Origin: Corylus avellana
Taxonomy: Eukaryota > Streptophyta > Magnoliopsida > Fagales > Betulaceae
DNA length: 64,000 nucleotides
Assembly (NCBI RefSeq): GCF_901000735.1
Contig: NC_081548.1
Span: 9,922,711 to 9,986,710 of the forward strand
Reading direction: 5' to 3'
Both the position numbers and the translations under genes were made by a program. Below the pieces are notes generated by a model that did no database searches, was not told where the DNA came from, and saw only the letters and a list, made by a program, of their open reading frames with translations. Below, piece after piece: positions 22,228 through 33,926 of this stretch; position 1 is the first letter of the stretch; every line of letters starts with the position of its first letter.

Positions 22228-23165
22228 TGAAAATTCTAAAACGACTCCAAACAACACCTATCCAAATGTCTAGGTGTTTCACAAAGATTATTCAGAAAAA
22301 GATCTAACCTAGCAGTTAAAAGATCAACCAAATATAGATATGAAATAAGCAATCAACAACACAGATATTTGGTTACGAAGAGGAAACCATTTAGAAAACT
22401 CTCTAAATGTAAAACCTCTTTGGGGCAGCCAAACTCAGGAAATCAATCTACTATAAGAAGAATAAGGAATACAAGAAGAATTACAAAACCTTTGACTCTT
22501 CCTTGCACACGACAAGTGACCCACTTGACTTCTACCTCAGTAGCCCTTTCCAGAACATCTGGCACAATTCTTCTAAAAGATTTCCTTTCACCGGAACTCC
22601 GATTGGTTTCACGTATTTTCTTTTCACAAATAAAACTTGAACAATATCTCTCACTCTAAGCACTCTAATTTTGCTATCCAAAATACGTACATATAAAATG
22701 GCAAATTAGTTTGCTTAAATAGAAAATAAAACATAATAAAGCAGCCATGTCCAGACAGGGATAATCAGGTGTCCAGACATGGCTAGGGTTACATGATCGT
22801 AACCACATGAGGTCCGGACACCCAAGTCATGTGTCCGGACATGCTATTCAAAAACTGGCTTTCTGGAAATGGGGTCCGGACCCAGCTTCTGGCGGTCCGG
22901 ACCTCTCCTTCAAAACAATGTTTCTAGAAATGGGGTCCGGACCCTGCTTCTGGCGGTCCGGACCTCCCCCTCAGAATGTAGTTTCTGGAAATCAGGTCCG
23001 GACCTATCTTCTGGCGGTCCGGACCTACTCTCAAAAACAAACTTGCTGGTTTTTGTGTCCAGACCCAACTTTTGGCGGTCCGAACATGCTCTAGAATCTA
23101 CTTCCTAAAATACTCATTTTCAACACCATACATGCAAACCGAATGTGCCAAAACCTAAACTAACA
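22228..23165 (-). mobile_element. 3' LTR of a Copia element (938 bp)
   Basis: On the minus strand the LTR starts TGTTAGTTTAGGTTTTGG at 23165 and ends ...GAATTTTCA at 22228, so it has TG...CA ends. It directly follows a polypurine tract (AAAGGGGGAG, about 23168-23177). GGGAA at 22223-22227 is the expected flank copy, but the other flank is lost in a gap. A 61-bp direct repeat with paired TCCGGA palindromes fills 22860-23090. Confidence 0.85.
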
Positions 23166-24364
23166 AACTCCCCCTTTGGCCATTCGGGAACAAAAATAAT
23201 TGTAGTACATGAAAATGACACATCAAAATAGCTCCCCCTTTTTGTCTAGGAAGGACAAAGGAAGCACACAAAAAATCTAGAGTTTTAAACAAGCAACCAA
23301 CAACCCATGAATTCTTAAGTAAGTAGAACCAGACAACACAAAAAAATTATTCTTGCCAGAAAGAAAAGCAAAACAAAACAGGAGGAAAAAATTATTCTTG
23401 CCAAAAGCTNNNNNNNNNNNNNNNNNNNNNNNNNNNNNNNNNNNNNNNNNNNNNNNNNNNNNNNNNNNNNNNNNNNNNNNNNNNNNNNNNNNNNNNNNNN
23501 NNNNNNNNNGATCAACAAACTACACTTACACCTTAAATGTACCATATGCATGACACAACCTTATTCTGTGAATGCAGTCAAGTAGGCAATAATCAGAAAT
23601 CTCATGTGAATGTGTAGTGTGTGAAACCTCCCATTAAATAAGATTTCATCAGTGTAAAGGAAATCTAGGCAGACATTTGGTAAATGAAAGACAAATAGTC
23701 TGATTCAAGCCACAGTAAAACCTTATAATGTTAGGACCTAGATTCCTTCATCCGATACTCCCCCTGAGATTAATCATTCGTTTTTACCATGTCCTTTAGT
23801 AATCATCTATTTCCGCAATGATTTGATCACTGATTCTTCTTTAGGGACATATAGAAGCAAAACTAAGTCATCTGAGCTTATTTTATGCCCTTTTTTTTTT
23901 TTTAATAAGAAAATGTTGAAATTTTTCAGGAGCTAGGTTCAACTAACGAGCTGGTCAAGTGGATAGAACTGACACTACCTATCTTCCAAAAAATGTTTGA
24001 TCCAAATTCCCAAACACATAACAAAAATCTAAACCTAATGGGTGCAAAAAGTGCACAATTTTCATGAGAAAAACTGACTCTTACTCTTTTAACAGTTTTC
24101 AGAAGAACAAGGTATATCAGAAATAGATGGAGCAGTAGATGTAAATTGCAGATAGATTGACCCCACTCATATGTAAAATATTCATTTGAGCACAAGACAT
24201 GAGAAACTGACAATCCAACAAATAAAAACAATCCCAGAAATGACAGAATCAATGAAAATAAAGACAAAGCAAACAAAAACAATCAAAAAGAAATAAAAAT
24301 GCCCTAGAACAGCTAGAGACAAATATCAATATGAACAATTTCAAGGCATGTTCTATGTACACAA
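23166..24364 (-). other. Copia 3' spacer with several polypurine tracts; 100-N gap at 23410-23509
   Basis: Between the RNase H end and the LTR lies about 1.2 kb without a clear frame. Minus-strand polypurine runs occur next to the LTR, at about 23231-23245 (AAAAAGGGGGAGC) and at 23757-23767. Several such tracts and a long 3' spacer are features of the SIRE/Maximus lineage of Copia. I see no envelope-like protein. Confidence 0.5.
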
Positions 24365-26471
24365 TCATGAGAGATCGCATACACCAATAGCATTCCTGAG
24401 ATACTCAAACCTAGATCCATTTAGGAGTTTTGTAAACAGGTCAGCTAATTGGTGTTCAGTAGGCATAAATTCAAGAGATACCACCTGGGTCTCGACCAAG
24501 TCACGGATGAAATGATGACGAATGTCAATGTGTTTCGTGCGTGAATGTTGAACCGGATTCTTTGAGATGTTGATGGCACTCGTATTGTCACAGTAGACAA
24601 TCATTTTTCCTTGGCAAATCCATAGTCCGCAAGAAGTTGCTTCATCCAGATGAGCTGTGTGCAGCAGCTCCTAGCAGCTATATATTCGGCCTCAGCAGTA
24701 GAGAGAGAGATGGAGTTTTGTTTCTTACTCATCCAGGCGACCAATTTTGTTCCCACATAAAAACATCCGCCTGATGTACTCTTTCGATCATCAGCATTAC
24801 CAGCCCAGTCAGCATCAGAGTATCCTGGAAGTTCAAGATTTGTATTAGTAGAGAAATAAATTCCAAAATTGATTGTGCCATTGACATACCTGAGGATCCG
24901 TTTAACTGCTGTCAGATGAGATTCCTTTGGATTAGCTTGGAATCGAGCACATACACCCACACTGAAAGATATATCTGGTCGACTAGCTGTAAGATAAAGG
25001 AGACAACCTATCATGCTTCTGTATAAGGTTTGGTCAACGGATTTCCCAGCCACATCTGCACTCAGCTTAATACTCGTACTCATGGGTGTGCGAGCATGGT
25101 TTTTTCCATCCAACCCAAATCTCTTCACAAGATCTTTGGCATACTTTGGTTGAGATACAAAGATACCTTTGTTGGATTGTTGAACTTGAAAACCTAGAAA
25201 ATAGGTCAATTCACCAATCATACTCATTTCGAACTCTTGCTTCATTTATGTAGAAAACTGATGAGCCTGTGAGTTGACCGTAGAGCCAAAGATAATGTCA
25301 TCTACATAAATTTGGTCAATGAGGAGTTGATTGCCTTTCCTACAGATGAACAATGTACGGTCAGCCTGTCCTTGGATGAACCCATGTGCAAGAAGGTATG
25401 TTGTCAAACGTTCATACCAAGCTCTCGGAGCTTGTTTCAATCCATAAAGCGCCTTTTTCAGCTTGTAAACATGATCTGGATAAGTTGGATCCTGAAACCC
25501 TTTTGGCTGAGCTACATATACTTCTTCTTGAAGAATGCCAGAAAAGCACTCTTGACGTCCATCTGATACAATTTGATCTGGAGATGACATGAGATGCTCA
25601 ACAAAATTCTGATAGATTGCAATCTGGCTACCAGTGCGAACGTCTCATCAAAATCCACTCCTTCAACTTGAGTGTATCCTTGAGCAACCAATCGAGCTTT
25701 GTTTCTTACCACTGTACCATGCTCGTTAGATTTATTCTTGAAGATCCATTTAGTGCCAATGATATTCTGATCTTTTGGTTTTGGAACCAAATTCCAAACA
25801 TCATTCCTAACAAACTGATTGAGTTCATCATGCATAGCCGCAACCCAACTCTCATCTTCTAATGCCTCATTAACCTTCTTTGGCTCAAACTGAGAGAGCT
25901 AACAAGAATAAGTGACTTGATTGACCACCTTGTTTCGCAGTCGTAACCCTTCATTAACATTGCCCAGCAAATTTTCTCTAGGATGATTAAGTTTGACTCT
26001 GGAGAATGGTGCATGAGAGACCAAGTGTGGAACTGGTGAAGGAGTCATGCCTTCTGTATCTGAAGGTATTGATGTACGGACTGCTGAAACATTCGGACTA
26101 GGAGGTTCATGAGTTTTATCAGACATATCAACTTGCTCCCCCTCAACCTGAGGTTCTTCTTCTGCAAAATGCTCCTTGGTAGTTTCATCATCAATGACAA
26201 CATTTACTGATTCCATTACTGACTTGGTCATTTTGTTATACACAAGACTGGCTCGACTTGTATTGGAATATCCAAGAAAAATTCCTTCGTCACTCTTTGC
26301 ATTAAACTTCCCCAAGTTCTCCCTATCACGAAGAATGTAACATGTACTTCCGAACACCCGAAACTATTTGACAGTGGGTTTCTTGCCTCGCCATAGCTCA
26401 TATGGTGTCTTAGTAGTTGTTGGTCTGAGAAAAACTCGATTAACAATATGACATGCCGTATGGATTGCTTT
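24365..26471 (-). pseudogene. Copia pol, 3' part: integrase C-terminus, reverse transcriptase, RNase H (broken)
   Basis: Right to left on the minus strand come the end of integrase (VFGSTCYILRD, GIFLGYS), RT ([25 protein letters not shown], active-site YVDDIIFGS) and RNase H (YSDADWAGN, SLSTAEAEY, YCDNTSA, ADLFTK). Breaks are visible: a TAG between VK and FRVFG near 26365, a frameshift after KSAFL near 25545, a TAA at 25246-25248 just before MKQEF, and a one-base loss in an A run near 24604 before the YCDNTSA region. The element cannot mobilise itself. Confidence 0.9.
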
Positions 26472-28396
26472 TGTAGCGCCCCAGAATTTTCAAAGTTATT
26501 TAAATAGATTATTTCGATAATGATGTTATTTTAATATCCATTGTAGCCAAGGATTTTAATTCTTGGGAAATTTATGGTGTTACAGAGAATGGTAATTAGA
26601 GAATGGTAATTGGTGAAATAATATGATAGTAAATGGTAGGAAGAATTGTATGGGTATGTAGAATAGTAAAGGTAGAATAGTCAATGGTAGGTATAAGGAG
26701 GATAGAATTTTAAATAAGAAGGTAAAATAGTCAATGGTAGGTATAAGGAGGGTAGAATTTTAAATAAGAAGGTAAAATAGTTAATGGTAGGTATAAGGAG
26801 GGTAGAATTGTAAATAAGAATGTAGAATAGTCAATTGTAGGTATACTAAGTGGGTAGGTGGAGTAGTAAAATGAGGGTATAATTGTAAATTGAAGGTAGA
26901 ATAGTATTTGGTTTTCTCCTATAAATAGAGCTCTTTCCCTTCACAATTTCACTACTCCTCTCCCATCTCTTGCACATATTCTTCCTTCTTCCGCTTTTTA
27001 CTCGGTCTTTCTTCTTTCTAAGAGTGTTTACTCAGAACATAGAGAGAAAGTGCGAGACAAAGCGCTACAAGAAAGAAAGAACACAAGAGTAGCGGACTTT
27101 AGAAATTAGTTTCAAAAGATATACTAGTGGTGTTAGTCAGATTGGAACAACTAGATTCCTTCAAACCACTTTTAGCTTCAGTCTAGAGGTAAGTAAATTC
27201 ACTACCCCTTCTAAAATTACTTCATGTCATGCTATTTATACATTTTTGTATCAAATTGTAAATGATTATTTTATTTACCTGTCATGGAGATATGTTGCAT
27301 GCATGAAAGATTTCTACAAGAATTATTTAGAAAGTTTCTAATTCTTTAAATGCTTTCTAAGTACAACAAGTTTATATTTGGTAAAGTTTCTATTTTGAGA
27401 AAAGAAAGTTGAGAAATGATGATTATAAGAAAGAAGAATGATGATAAACTCTCTTACATGTTGCCCTAAGATGCATCAAAAGAAGTACAAATAAAAGTAC
27501 AAGATATGAGTTAAATGTTTATGAAATGAGGGCACATGCATGGAGGAGAGTATTTTTGGCCCCAAGATAAGTAAGGATGAGAGGAGTTTGGTACCGATAC
27601 TCGGATGGAGGCGAAACCACTGAAGGAGGCTATGCCAGAAGGTGGTATTCCATCAACATGACCGTTGAGTGCACCAAGAAAAGAGTTAATTGACGATCGG
27701 GCACGGCTGAGGCCACAGTTCAATGTCATGGTTACAAGGACCCGCAACCCTCGTACACAAGGGTAACAGTGTACATGGGCCTTAATATGAGAAAATGATG
27801 ATATGATTTCAAAAATGATATACTATGATGATTTATAATGATGATTTATAACGATGATATACTATGATGATTTGCAATGATGATTTATAATGATGCATTA
27901 TGATGATGATTTATGACGATAATTTATTACTAGATGTAATAGTATGTATATGCTACGGGAGATGCAACCATACATACGTGTATTATTATGGTTGGATGTA
28001 TATTTATTTGTGAAAATGATTTTCAAAACTGAGAACAATGAGTAAAACTATTTATGGTTGCGAATTTTACTTGTTGGGCCCCTTTGGGCTCTTTCAGTTT
28101 TATTTATTGTTTTCAAGTAGAAAGGACGCTGGAATAGGAGGCCGGAATGGGGACGGGAATAATTATTAATTTTCAAAGTCTTTTCATATCACTTATTGTA
28201 ATAATATGATATTCCGCAACTAAAGTTTAATGTTTTCTAATTTCGCTTGTAATAAAATCTCTTGAAGAATGTTTTATACATTTATCGTATCTTTTAAAAT
28301 CAAGTACTCTGATAGACCTTATAGATCTTTGCAAAAAATTTCGTTGTAAAAGAAGAAAAGTGGCAAACTCAACCTTAACGGGCTGGGGATGTTACA
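26472..28396 (+). mobile_element. Solo LTR (1925 bp), probably Gypsy, nested in the Copia integrase
   Basis: The insert begins TGTAGCGCCCCAG and ends GGGGATGTTACA, and is flanked by GCTTT (26467-26471) and GCTTC (28397-28401), a near-perfect 5-bp duplication. It has no internal coding region. The Copia reading frame (FWGEA / AIHTACHIVNR) continues across it. Near 26920-26935 a CCTATAAATAGAGC word is a good TATA box, so it reads on the plus strand. It holds a 50-bp tandem array (26671-26870) and ATGATGAT-rich repeats (27825-27925). Confidence 0.85.
26671..26870 (+). repeat. Four-unit 50-bp tandem repeat inside the solo LTR
   Basis: The words TCAATGGTAG, TCAATGGTAG, TTAATGGTAG and TCAATTGTAG start at 26681, 26731, 26781 and 26831, exactly 50 bp apart. 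The array sits just upstream of the LTR TATA box, where LTR enhancer repeats are often found. Confidence 0.9.
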
Positions 28397-30678
28397 GCTT
28401 CTCCCCAAAAATGTTGTGCCAAATCCTTAGCATGTATCATAACTCTAGCCATTTCTTGTATGACTTGATTTTTCCGTTCAACTACTCCATTTTGTTGAGG
28501 AGTTATGGGGGATGAGAATTCTTGTTTGATACCTTGCTGAGCACAATAATTTTCAAAACTTGAGTTCTCGAATTCTCTGCCATGATCGCTCCTGATTCGC
28601 TTGATGAGACAGTCTTGTTCATTTTGTATCTTATGAAACAAGATCTGAGCTTGTTCAAAGGCTTTAGATTTTTCTCTTAATAAAATTACCCATGTGTATC
28701 GAGAGAAGTCATCTACGATCAGCATAATGTATTTCTTGCCTCCCAAAATGGCTGTCCGTGTAGGGCCCATAAGATCCATGTGAAGAAGCTCTAAGTTTCG
28801 AGAGGTAACAATACTTGAGATCTTTTTGTGAGAAGTTCTAGTTTGTTTCCCCAATTGACATAGGCCACATTTTCCTTTATCAGCCTGATGAATCTTAGGT
28901 AAATCAGCCATGGCTTCTGTCTTTGAAATTCTGACCATATCATGAAAATTTAGATGCCCCAACCGTTGATGCCACAATTCTCTAGTGTCCAGGGTTGCCT
29001 TATTGCATTTTATTGGAGTAGTTGAGGAGAGACAATAGCAGTTGTCAACAGTGCGCTCTCCTCCCATCAACCATTTTCCTTGAGAATCAAATATGCTGCA
29101 TTCTTTCTTAGAAAACTGGACCACTAGATTATAATCACAAAATTGACTGATGCTCAATAAATTTGCCCAGAGTCCTTCAACATACAGCACTTCTTGTGGA
29201 GTAGGAGCACCGAAAGTTTCCACAATTCCTTGACCGATCACCTTTGATTTGCTGCCATCTACATAAATGATGCTTCCACCTCCTTTGCCTTCTTTAAGCT
29301 CTTTGAATAGAGACTTATCACCTGTCATATGTTTTGAAGAACCACTATGCAGAAACCACAAACAAGAGCTAAGCACATTTAAGGCAATATGGGCAACAAG
29401 GCATAGATAATCTTTCTTTTTAACCCAGACCTGTTCCTTTTGAGGAGGAATTTGCACATTCTTGTCAATCAAATTAGACATATCTTTTATATCAACAGAA
29501 TTTGACAAAACATCTAACTTCTCACTAATAAGTTTTACTTGAGCAGTTAAAACTTTTAGTTGATTCCCAATTCCAGGTTCATCTACTCTAGGGATATTCT
29601 TCTGAGACCATGGTTGTTTAGCCCTAATTTGAGAACAGTTTGGTCGAGTATGACCTTCGACACCACAGTGAAAACAAGTAGGGATGAAGTTAGTCCTTAC
29701 CAGAACTTTGAATTTCAACTTATTTTTCTTGGTCACATCTTCTGAACTTTCTTGAGGTAAGTAGGAATTCTCAATTGCCACATCTTTCATTTTAGGTTTC
29801 ACAAACATGATCTTAGAAGTGGTTGCAACATTTGAAGAAGATGAATTAACATATTTATTAAAACCCAATCCAGTCCTATCATGTGAATGTTTCTGATTTC
29901 CTAACATTTGATTCAGTTTATCACTAGAAAATTTCTTTAAATGATCATTCGAATCATTCAAGTCCTTTTCCAGAGATTTCACTTTAGCAATCAGCATGAG
30001 GTTTTCAGAAGTCAAAGTGTTTCGAATAGCTAAACATTCATCCATAGATTTCATTAATCTTTCTTTCTCAAGTTCAGCTTCTTTCATATTTTTTAGATTT
30101 TTCCTATTCAGCTTGTTCAATTTATCACATTCCACAAACAAGTTATTATAAGCAGTTTGTAAATCCACCTCATCATCATATTCAATTTCAGATTCGTTTA
30201 TCATATGAGGTGAGTTAACAGTCTTATAATAATTATCATAAGAAGCAGTAAAAGCTAAATAATTCACTCCTCCTTCAACTTCTTCTTCGGATTTTTCATC
30301 ATCCGATTCATCACTCTAAGTGACATTGAAAGCTTTACCTTTTGACTTTTTCAGATTAGCACATTCATGACATTTTCGTTCACTAGTGAACTTATCCTTC
30401 TGATCAGTCTCTACGTTCTCACGTGGATTACTTCTAAATTCACCTCTAGGTTTCACAGGAATTTTTGAGTCACGATTTTTAAACCTTCCATTCACGGGTC
30501 TAAAGAATTTTCTAAATTTTTTAGCAAACAAGGCAAATTCTTCATCATCCCCAGAATCTTCATCAGACGAACCACAAGAATTGACTTTAACATTTTTTGC
30601 TTTAAAAGCAATGTTTTTAGTTTTCTTGAGTTTTGGTAGAATTAGCTCAAAGTTCTGAAAGGAACCTACAAGTTCTTC
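28397..30678 (-). pseudogene. Copia gag, protease and integrase N-terminal part (broken)
   Basis: A 630-residue frame (30267-28375, its last codons in the solo LTR) plus an upstream piece (30531-30316) encode gag with a coiled-coil-like Lys/Glu/Leu stretch, a CCHC knuckle (CFHCGVEGHTRPNC), protease, the pre-integrase zinc region (LWHQRLGHLN...CGLCQLGK) and the integrase core (MDLMGP, VDDFSRYTW, RSDHGREFEN, PQQNGVVERKN). A TAG near 30316 splits gag. The protease motif reads FLHSGSSKHMTG, with histidine in place of the catalytic aspartate. A gap at 30679 removes the gag start and 5' LTR. The gag type suggests the SIRE lineage. Confidence 0.9.
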
Positions 30679-30778
30679 NNNNNNNNNNNNNNNNNNNNNN
30701 NNNNNNNNNNNNNNNNNNNNNNNNNNNNNNNNNNNNNNNNNNNNNNNNNNNNNNNNNNNNNNNNNNNNNNNNNNNNNN
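30679..30778. other. Assembly gap (100 N)
   Basis: Default-length gap between Copia gag and an aspartic-protease intron. The 5' LTR, the second target duplication and the missing exon 2 start could all lie here. Confidence 0.99.
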
Positions 30779-31008
30779 ATTAAGACTTTAAAGGAATTGA
30801 AGGAGAAAATTGGAAAGTTACATTAATTGCACTCTTAAAACGGTTGCTAAACTCATAGTTTCATCTTCACTTAAAACCAATATATTGCTAATTAAGTTCG
30901 TTCATTAAATAATTTTTAGAATAAAGTAAATTTCGTTTTTGTAAATTAAATTCTACATATGTAGCTCAACACAAAATATGACATCTGTTAAAATTAAATG
31001 TCTCCTAA
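30779..31008 (-). pseudogene. Intron fragment of an aspartic protease copy, with an uninterrupted LINE target site
   Basis: ATTAAGACTTTAAAGGAA...TTTCATCTTCACTTAAAACC matches the copy 1 intron (12930-13060) and the copy 3 intron (18715-18805). Unlike copy 3, the sequence continues straight through TTTCATCTT without the LINE. It ends at 31008, where CACTACAAAAAA begins. Copy 1 shows the undisturbed site TCTCCTAACAAAAATG at about 13202. Confidence 0.8.
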
Positions 31009-31260
31009 CACTACAAAAAAAAAAAAAAAAAAAATCTATTTCTGACATGGCTACAGTACACAATTTTTTGCCATGTCACTAATTACTGACGTGACAAAAA
31101 AATATTTTTCTAATGTGGCCAAAAATACCACTTTAGAAATTTCTAACATGTTCTGACGTGGTATTTTAATACGTCAGAAATTTTTGACGTGTGTAAATAG
31201 CATGTCAGAAATTTCTGACTTGTTAAATGTTGTCACGTCACTAAAAAAATAAGCGAAATA
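31009..31260. mobile_element. CACTA element, terminus starting CACTACAAAAAA
   Basis: CACTACAAAAAA begins at 31009 and is followed by about 240 bases of subterminal repeats: GACGTG, GTCAGAAATTTCTGAC-like and CACGTCA words. It matches the reversed terminus at 21353. It extends rightward, but I found no second end or transposase in the window. It sits in a protease intron. Confidence 0.75.
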
Positions 31261-31985
31261 TTCAACTTTTTCCCTTTTCTTATATATTATTTATTCTTTC
31301 CCTTTAATTTCTTTTATTTCCCGACACTCTCTCTCTCCTCTCTCAATCTCCCTCTTCTTTTTGCACAGCAGCTCCCTCTAGAGGGAAGAAGAAAAAGAAA
31401 AGGTAAAGAGAAAAAGAAGAGAAGCCGAAGAAGAAGAAAAAGAAAAGGAGAAGAGAAGCAAAAAAAAAAAAAAAAAAGAGAAGAGAAGATAAGAAGATTT
31501 TTTGGGTTTTTGAAGTTTTGTTGGGTTTGACGTTTGGGTTTTTGATTTTTCAGGTTGATTTTTTTATTTGGATTTTTGATTTTTTAATTTAGGTTTTTGA
31601 TTTTTTGAAGATTTTTTGGGTTTGGATTTTTGAAAATTAATGGAGAAAAGAAGAGAGAGAGTATGAGAAAATGGAGAAAAGAAGAGAGGGAGAGTTGGAG
31701 AAACGAAATTGGTGAAAAAAAAAACTTAAAAAAATTATTTTAATTGAAAAACAATTTAAATTGAGTCAAAGTACTTATGTGAGGTTGACATTCTGCCAAA
31801 CGATTTTAATTAGAAGATTCCCCATTGTTCAGATTGCCTATACTAACCTAACCACCCATGCCTATGGCTATGATGATAAATGGGTTCAAATTCCTTTTTC
31901 TTTTTTTGTTTTTTTCTTTTTTGAAAGCAAAGCAAATGCGAGAGAGTTGGCTTGAGAGTTGAGATTCACTTATTCAAATAATTAG

Positions 31986-32018
<33 letters not shown>

Positions 32019-33010
32019 GTTTAAACAGTCCAAAATTTTTTTGATCACCCATGCAACTTAAAAATCTTTAATTTAAAACTTTTAAGAAGGGTATTGAATC
32101 CTTTATCGGAAAAATTCCGTTTGAAGATGAAGACTCATCCCTTAAAGACAGACTTTCAAGAATTTTCAGTCGACATGTTATGTCGCTTTGGAAAGTTGCG
32201 ACATAATCGTGAATGCATTACAGTTAGTAAGGGTTTAACATATTTATGAAAAATTAAATTCATGAGGGATTCAAGATGTTTAATCCGATGTGACCAAATG
32301 AGTCGATCTGATATGTTTAATCCGATGTGACCAAATGAGTCTAAGGCATAACGAGACCTTATTTTGTTTTTAGGGATGTTATGCTAGTCTCTAATAAGAC
32401 TTAGTGTAATGCTCCCAATCTTTCTGCAGGTGTGCTCAACGGTCACACAACCTATTTGCAAGTATGAATAATGCCAGAGATTGATAAGAAAGACGAAACA
32501 ATATGAGAGATGTACGGTTAGCCCATGCTCACTATGCGTAATGGGAGATGTTAGTAATTGGAACTCCATATACCCACAGTAGAGTTGGTCCACATAAAAC
32601 CAAGAGTTGTATCTCTTGAAATTAGTAACTTCCATAACTAAGAGTTATATCTCTTGGCTGGTTATAAATAACCCATGAGATGGAAGTTAAAACATTAGAT
32701 TATTCATTCAATCATTTTAGAATTAGAAATTATCAATCTCTCTTAATTCTCTCTTGTATTCTCCTTCAAGTAGCATTTAGGTTGTGTGGGCATATGTGTT
32801 TTGTTCTTGTAATAAAACACTACCGTTGAATTATTTCAAATCTGTACGTGAGAGGCATCACTATACATTGTAAAACACTTACCAAAAATCCTTATTTGTG
32901 AGTTCTAGAAGAAAGGTACACACCTAACTCTATGTTTTTGTTTATGTTTTTCCAGCAAAAACAAAACTGAAATTTACATTGCATCTTCAAGCATTGGGCA
33001 CATTTTCCTT
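31261..33010. other. Gene-poor stretch, CT/GA-rich then ordinary, with a 37-bp tandem pair
   Basis: 31320-31480 is pyrimidine-rich then purine-rich, like a plant 5'UTR, and may belong to the CACTA element. TAATCCGATGTGACCAAATG starts at 32281 and 32318 (37-bp period, two units). TGGTTATAAATAACCC near 32660 looks like a TATA box, so 32270-32900 may be an orphan LTR. No protein is recognised. Confidence 0.4.
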
Positions 33011-33141
33011 TCTCTCAATTATATGGTCTCTAAACCCCTGCAATCACATTGTAGACATGATTAGTGTACTTGAATCCACACAACAAAAACTAGTGAAATT
33101 CACCGCTAAGCATATTTCAACTAAAAGGAAGAGCCTTTACC

Positions 33142-33470
33142 TTAGCGTTTGAAAGCCAGATAGTTTGGGCAATTTCTTAACCAGTGGCCTGCTTTGCCAC
33201 AATGGTAACAATTTCCTTTGAATTTATATTTTGCTACTTTGTTTCCCACTTTATTCACTCCAATAGCAACTTGCTTGCCATCTCGTTTGTTTCCCATTTT
33301 CTTTTTCCCCCCTTTCAACTTAGAAGAAGCTTGAGCCACGTGCATACTAGCCTCATCTTTCAGGTTCTCGTCCGCTGCAATTATCACATCCGCCAATTCA
33401 GACAAAGTGCAAGTATTTTTGTTCTTGGAAACACCAAGTCTATATATTTTTGTAGTCGAGGTTGACTTTT
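33142..33470 (-). pseudogene. Copia gag fragment with CCHC zinc knuckle
   Basis: The minus-strand frame includes a basic stretch and CYHCGKAGHWLRNC, a canonical CCHC knuckle of plant Copia gag. Only about 100 residues are present, with no pol, so it is a scrap. It abuts the GC-rich array on its right and lies where the ASI1-like gene would be expected to continue. Confidence 0.75.
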
Positions 33471-33474
33471 TCTA

Positions 33475-33740
33475 GGATCAATCGCACGGCAACCCCAGCC
33501 AGATAGAAATAGTCGTACAGCCACCCCAACAAGATAGAGGTGCCTGCACAGCCACTCCAGGTTAAAAGTTGCTACGCAACCACCTTAACAGAACAAAGGG
33601 TCGTGTGAACCAGCCCATCAGATCAAAGGCAGCCACCCCATCAGGTCAAAGGCAGCCACGCAGCCACCCCCTCTCCTCTATTAAAGGCAGTCGTGCGGCC
33701 AGCCATTCTCCTATTTGGGGTGGGCGTGCGGCCACCTTAG
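33475..33740. repeat. GC-rich tandem array (unit about 27-33 bp, AGCCACCCC core)
   Basis: Degenerate units of the form AGCCACCCCA.CAGATCAAAGG...CAGCCACGC repeat about eight times. The same GGCCACCCC vocabulary occurs at 61500-61590 and weakly at 4310-4450. It lies in what should be an intron or 3' region of the ASI1-like gene. Confidence 0.7.
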
Positions 33741-33926
33741 GTCAAAACACTTATAAAAATTTTTCAAAACAATTTTCTTATGTGAACTCCACAGAAAAAC
33801 ACTTTTCAAATGTAAACCCCATCGAAAACAATTCTCAACTTTAAGTCATATCAAAAACAATTTCAACTCAAAACACAAAATACAGTTTTCAAAATCATTA
33901 ACAAACATAGTCGTTATCTTTCTTAC

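Noticed and set aside
22860..23090. CRISPR-like array (regular direct repeats)
   Set aside because: The units are contiguous tandem repeats in a plant LTR, with no distinct spacers and no cas genes.
22369..23108. Plus-strand frames with repeated SGPDL-like words
   Set aside because: They lie inside the Copia LTR and simply translate its 61-bp tandem repeat.
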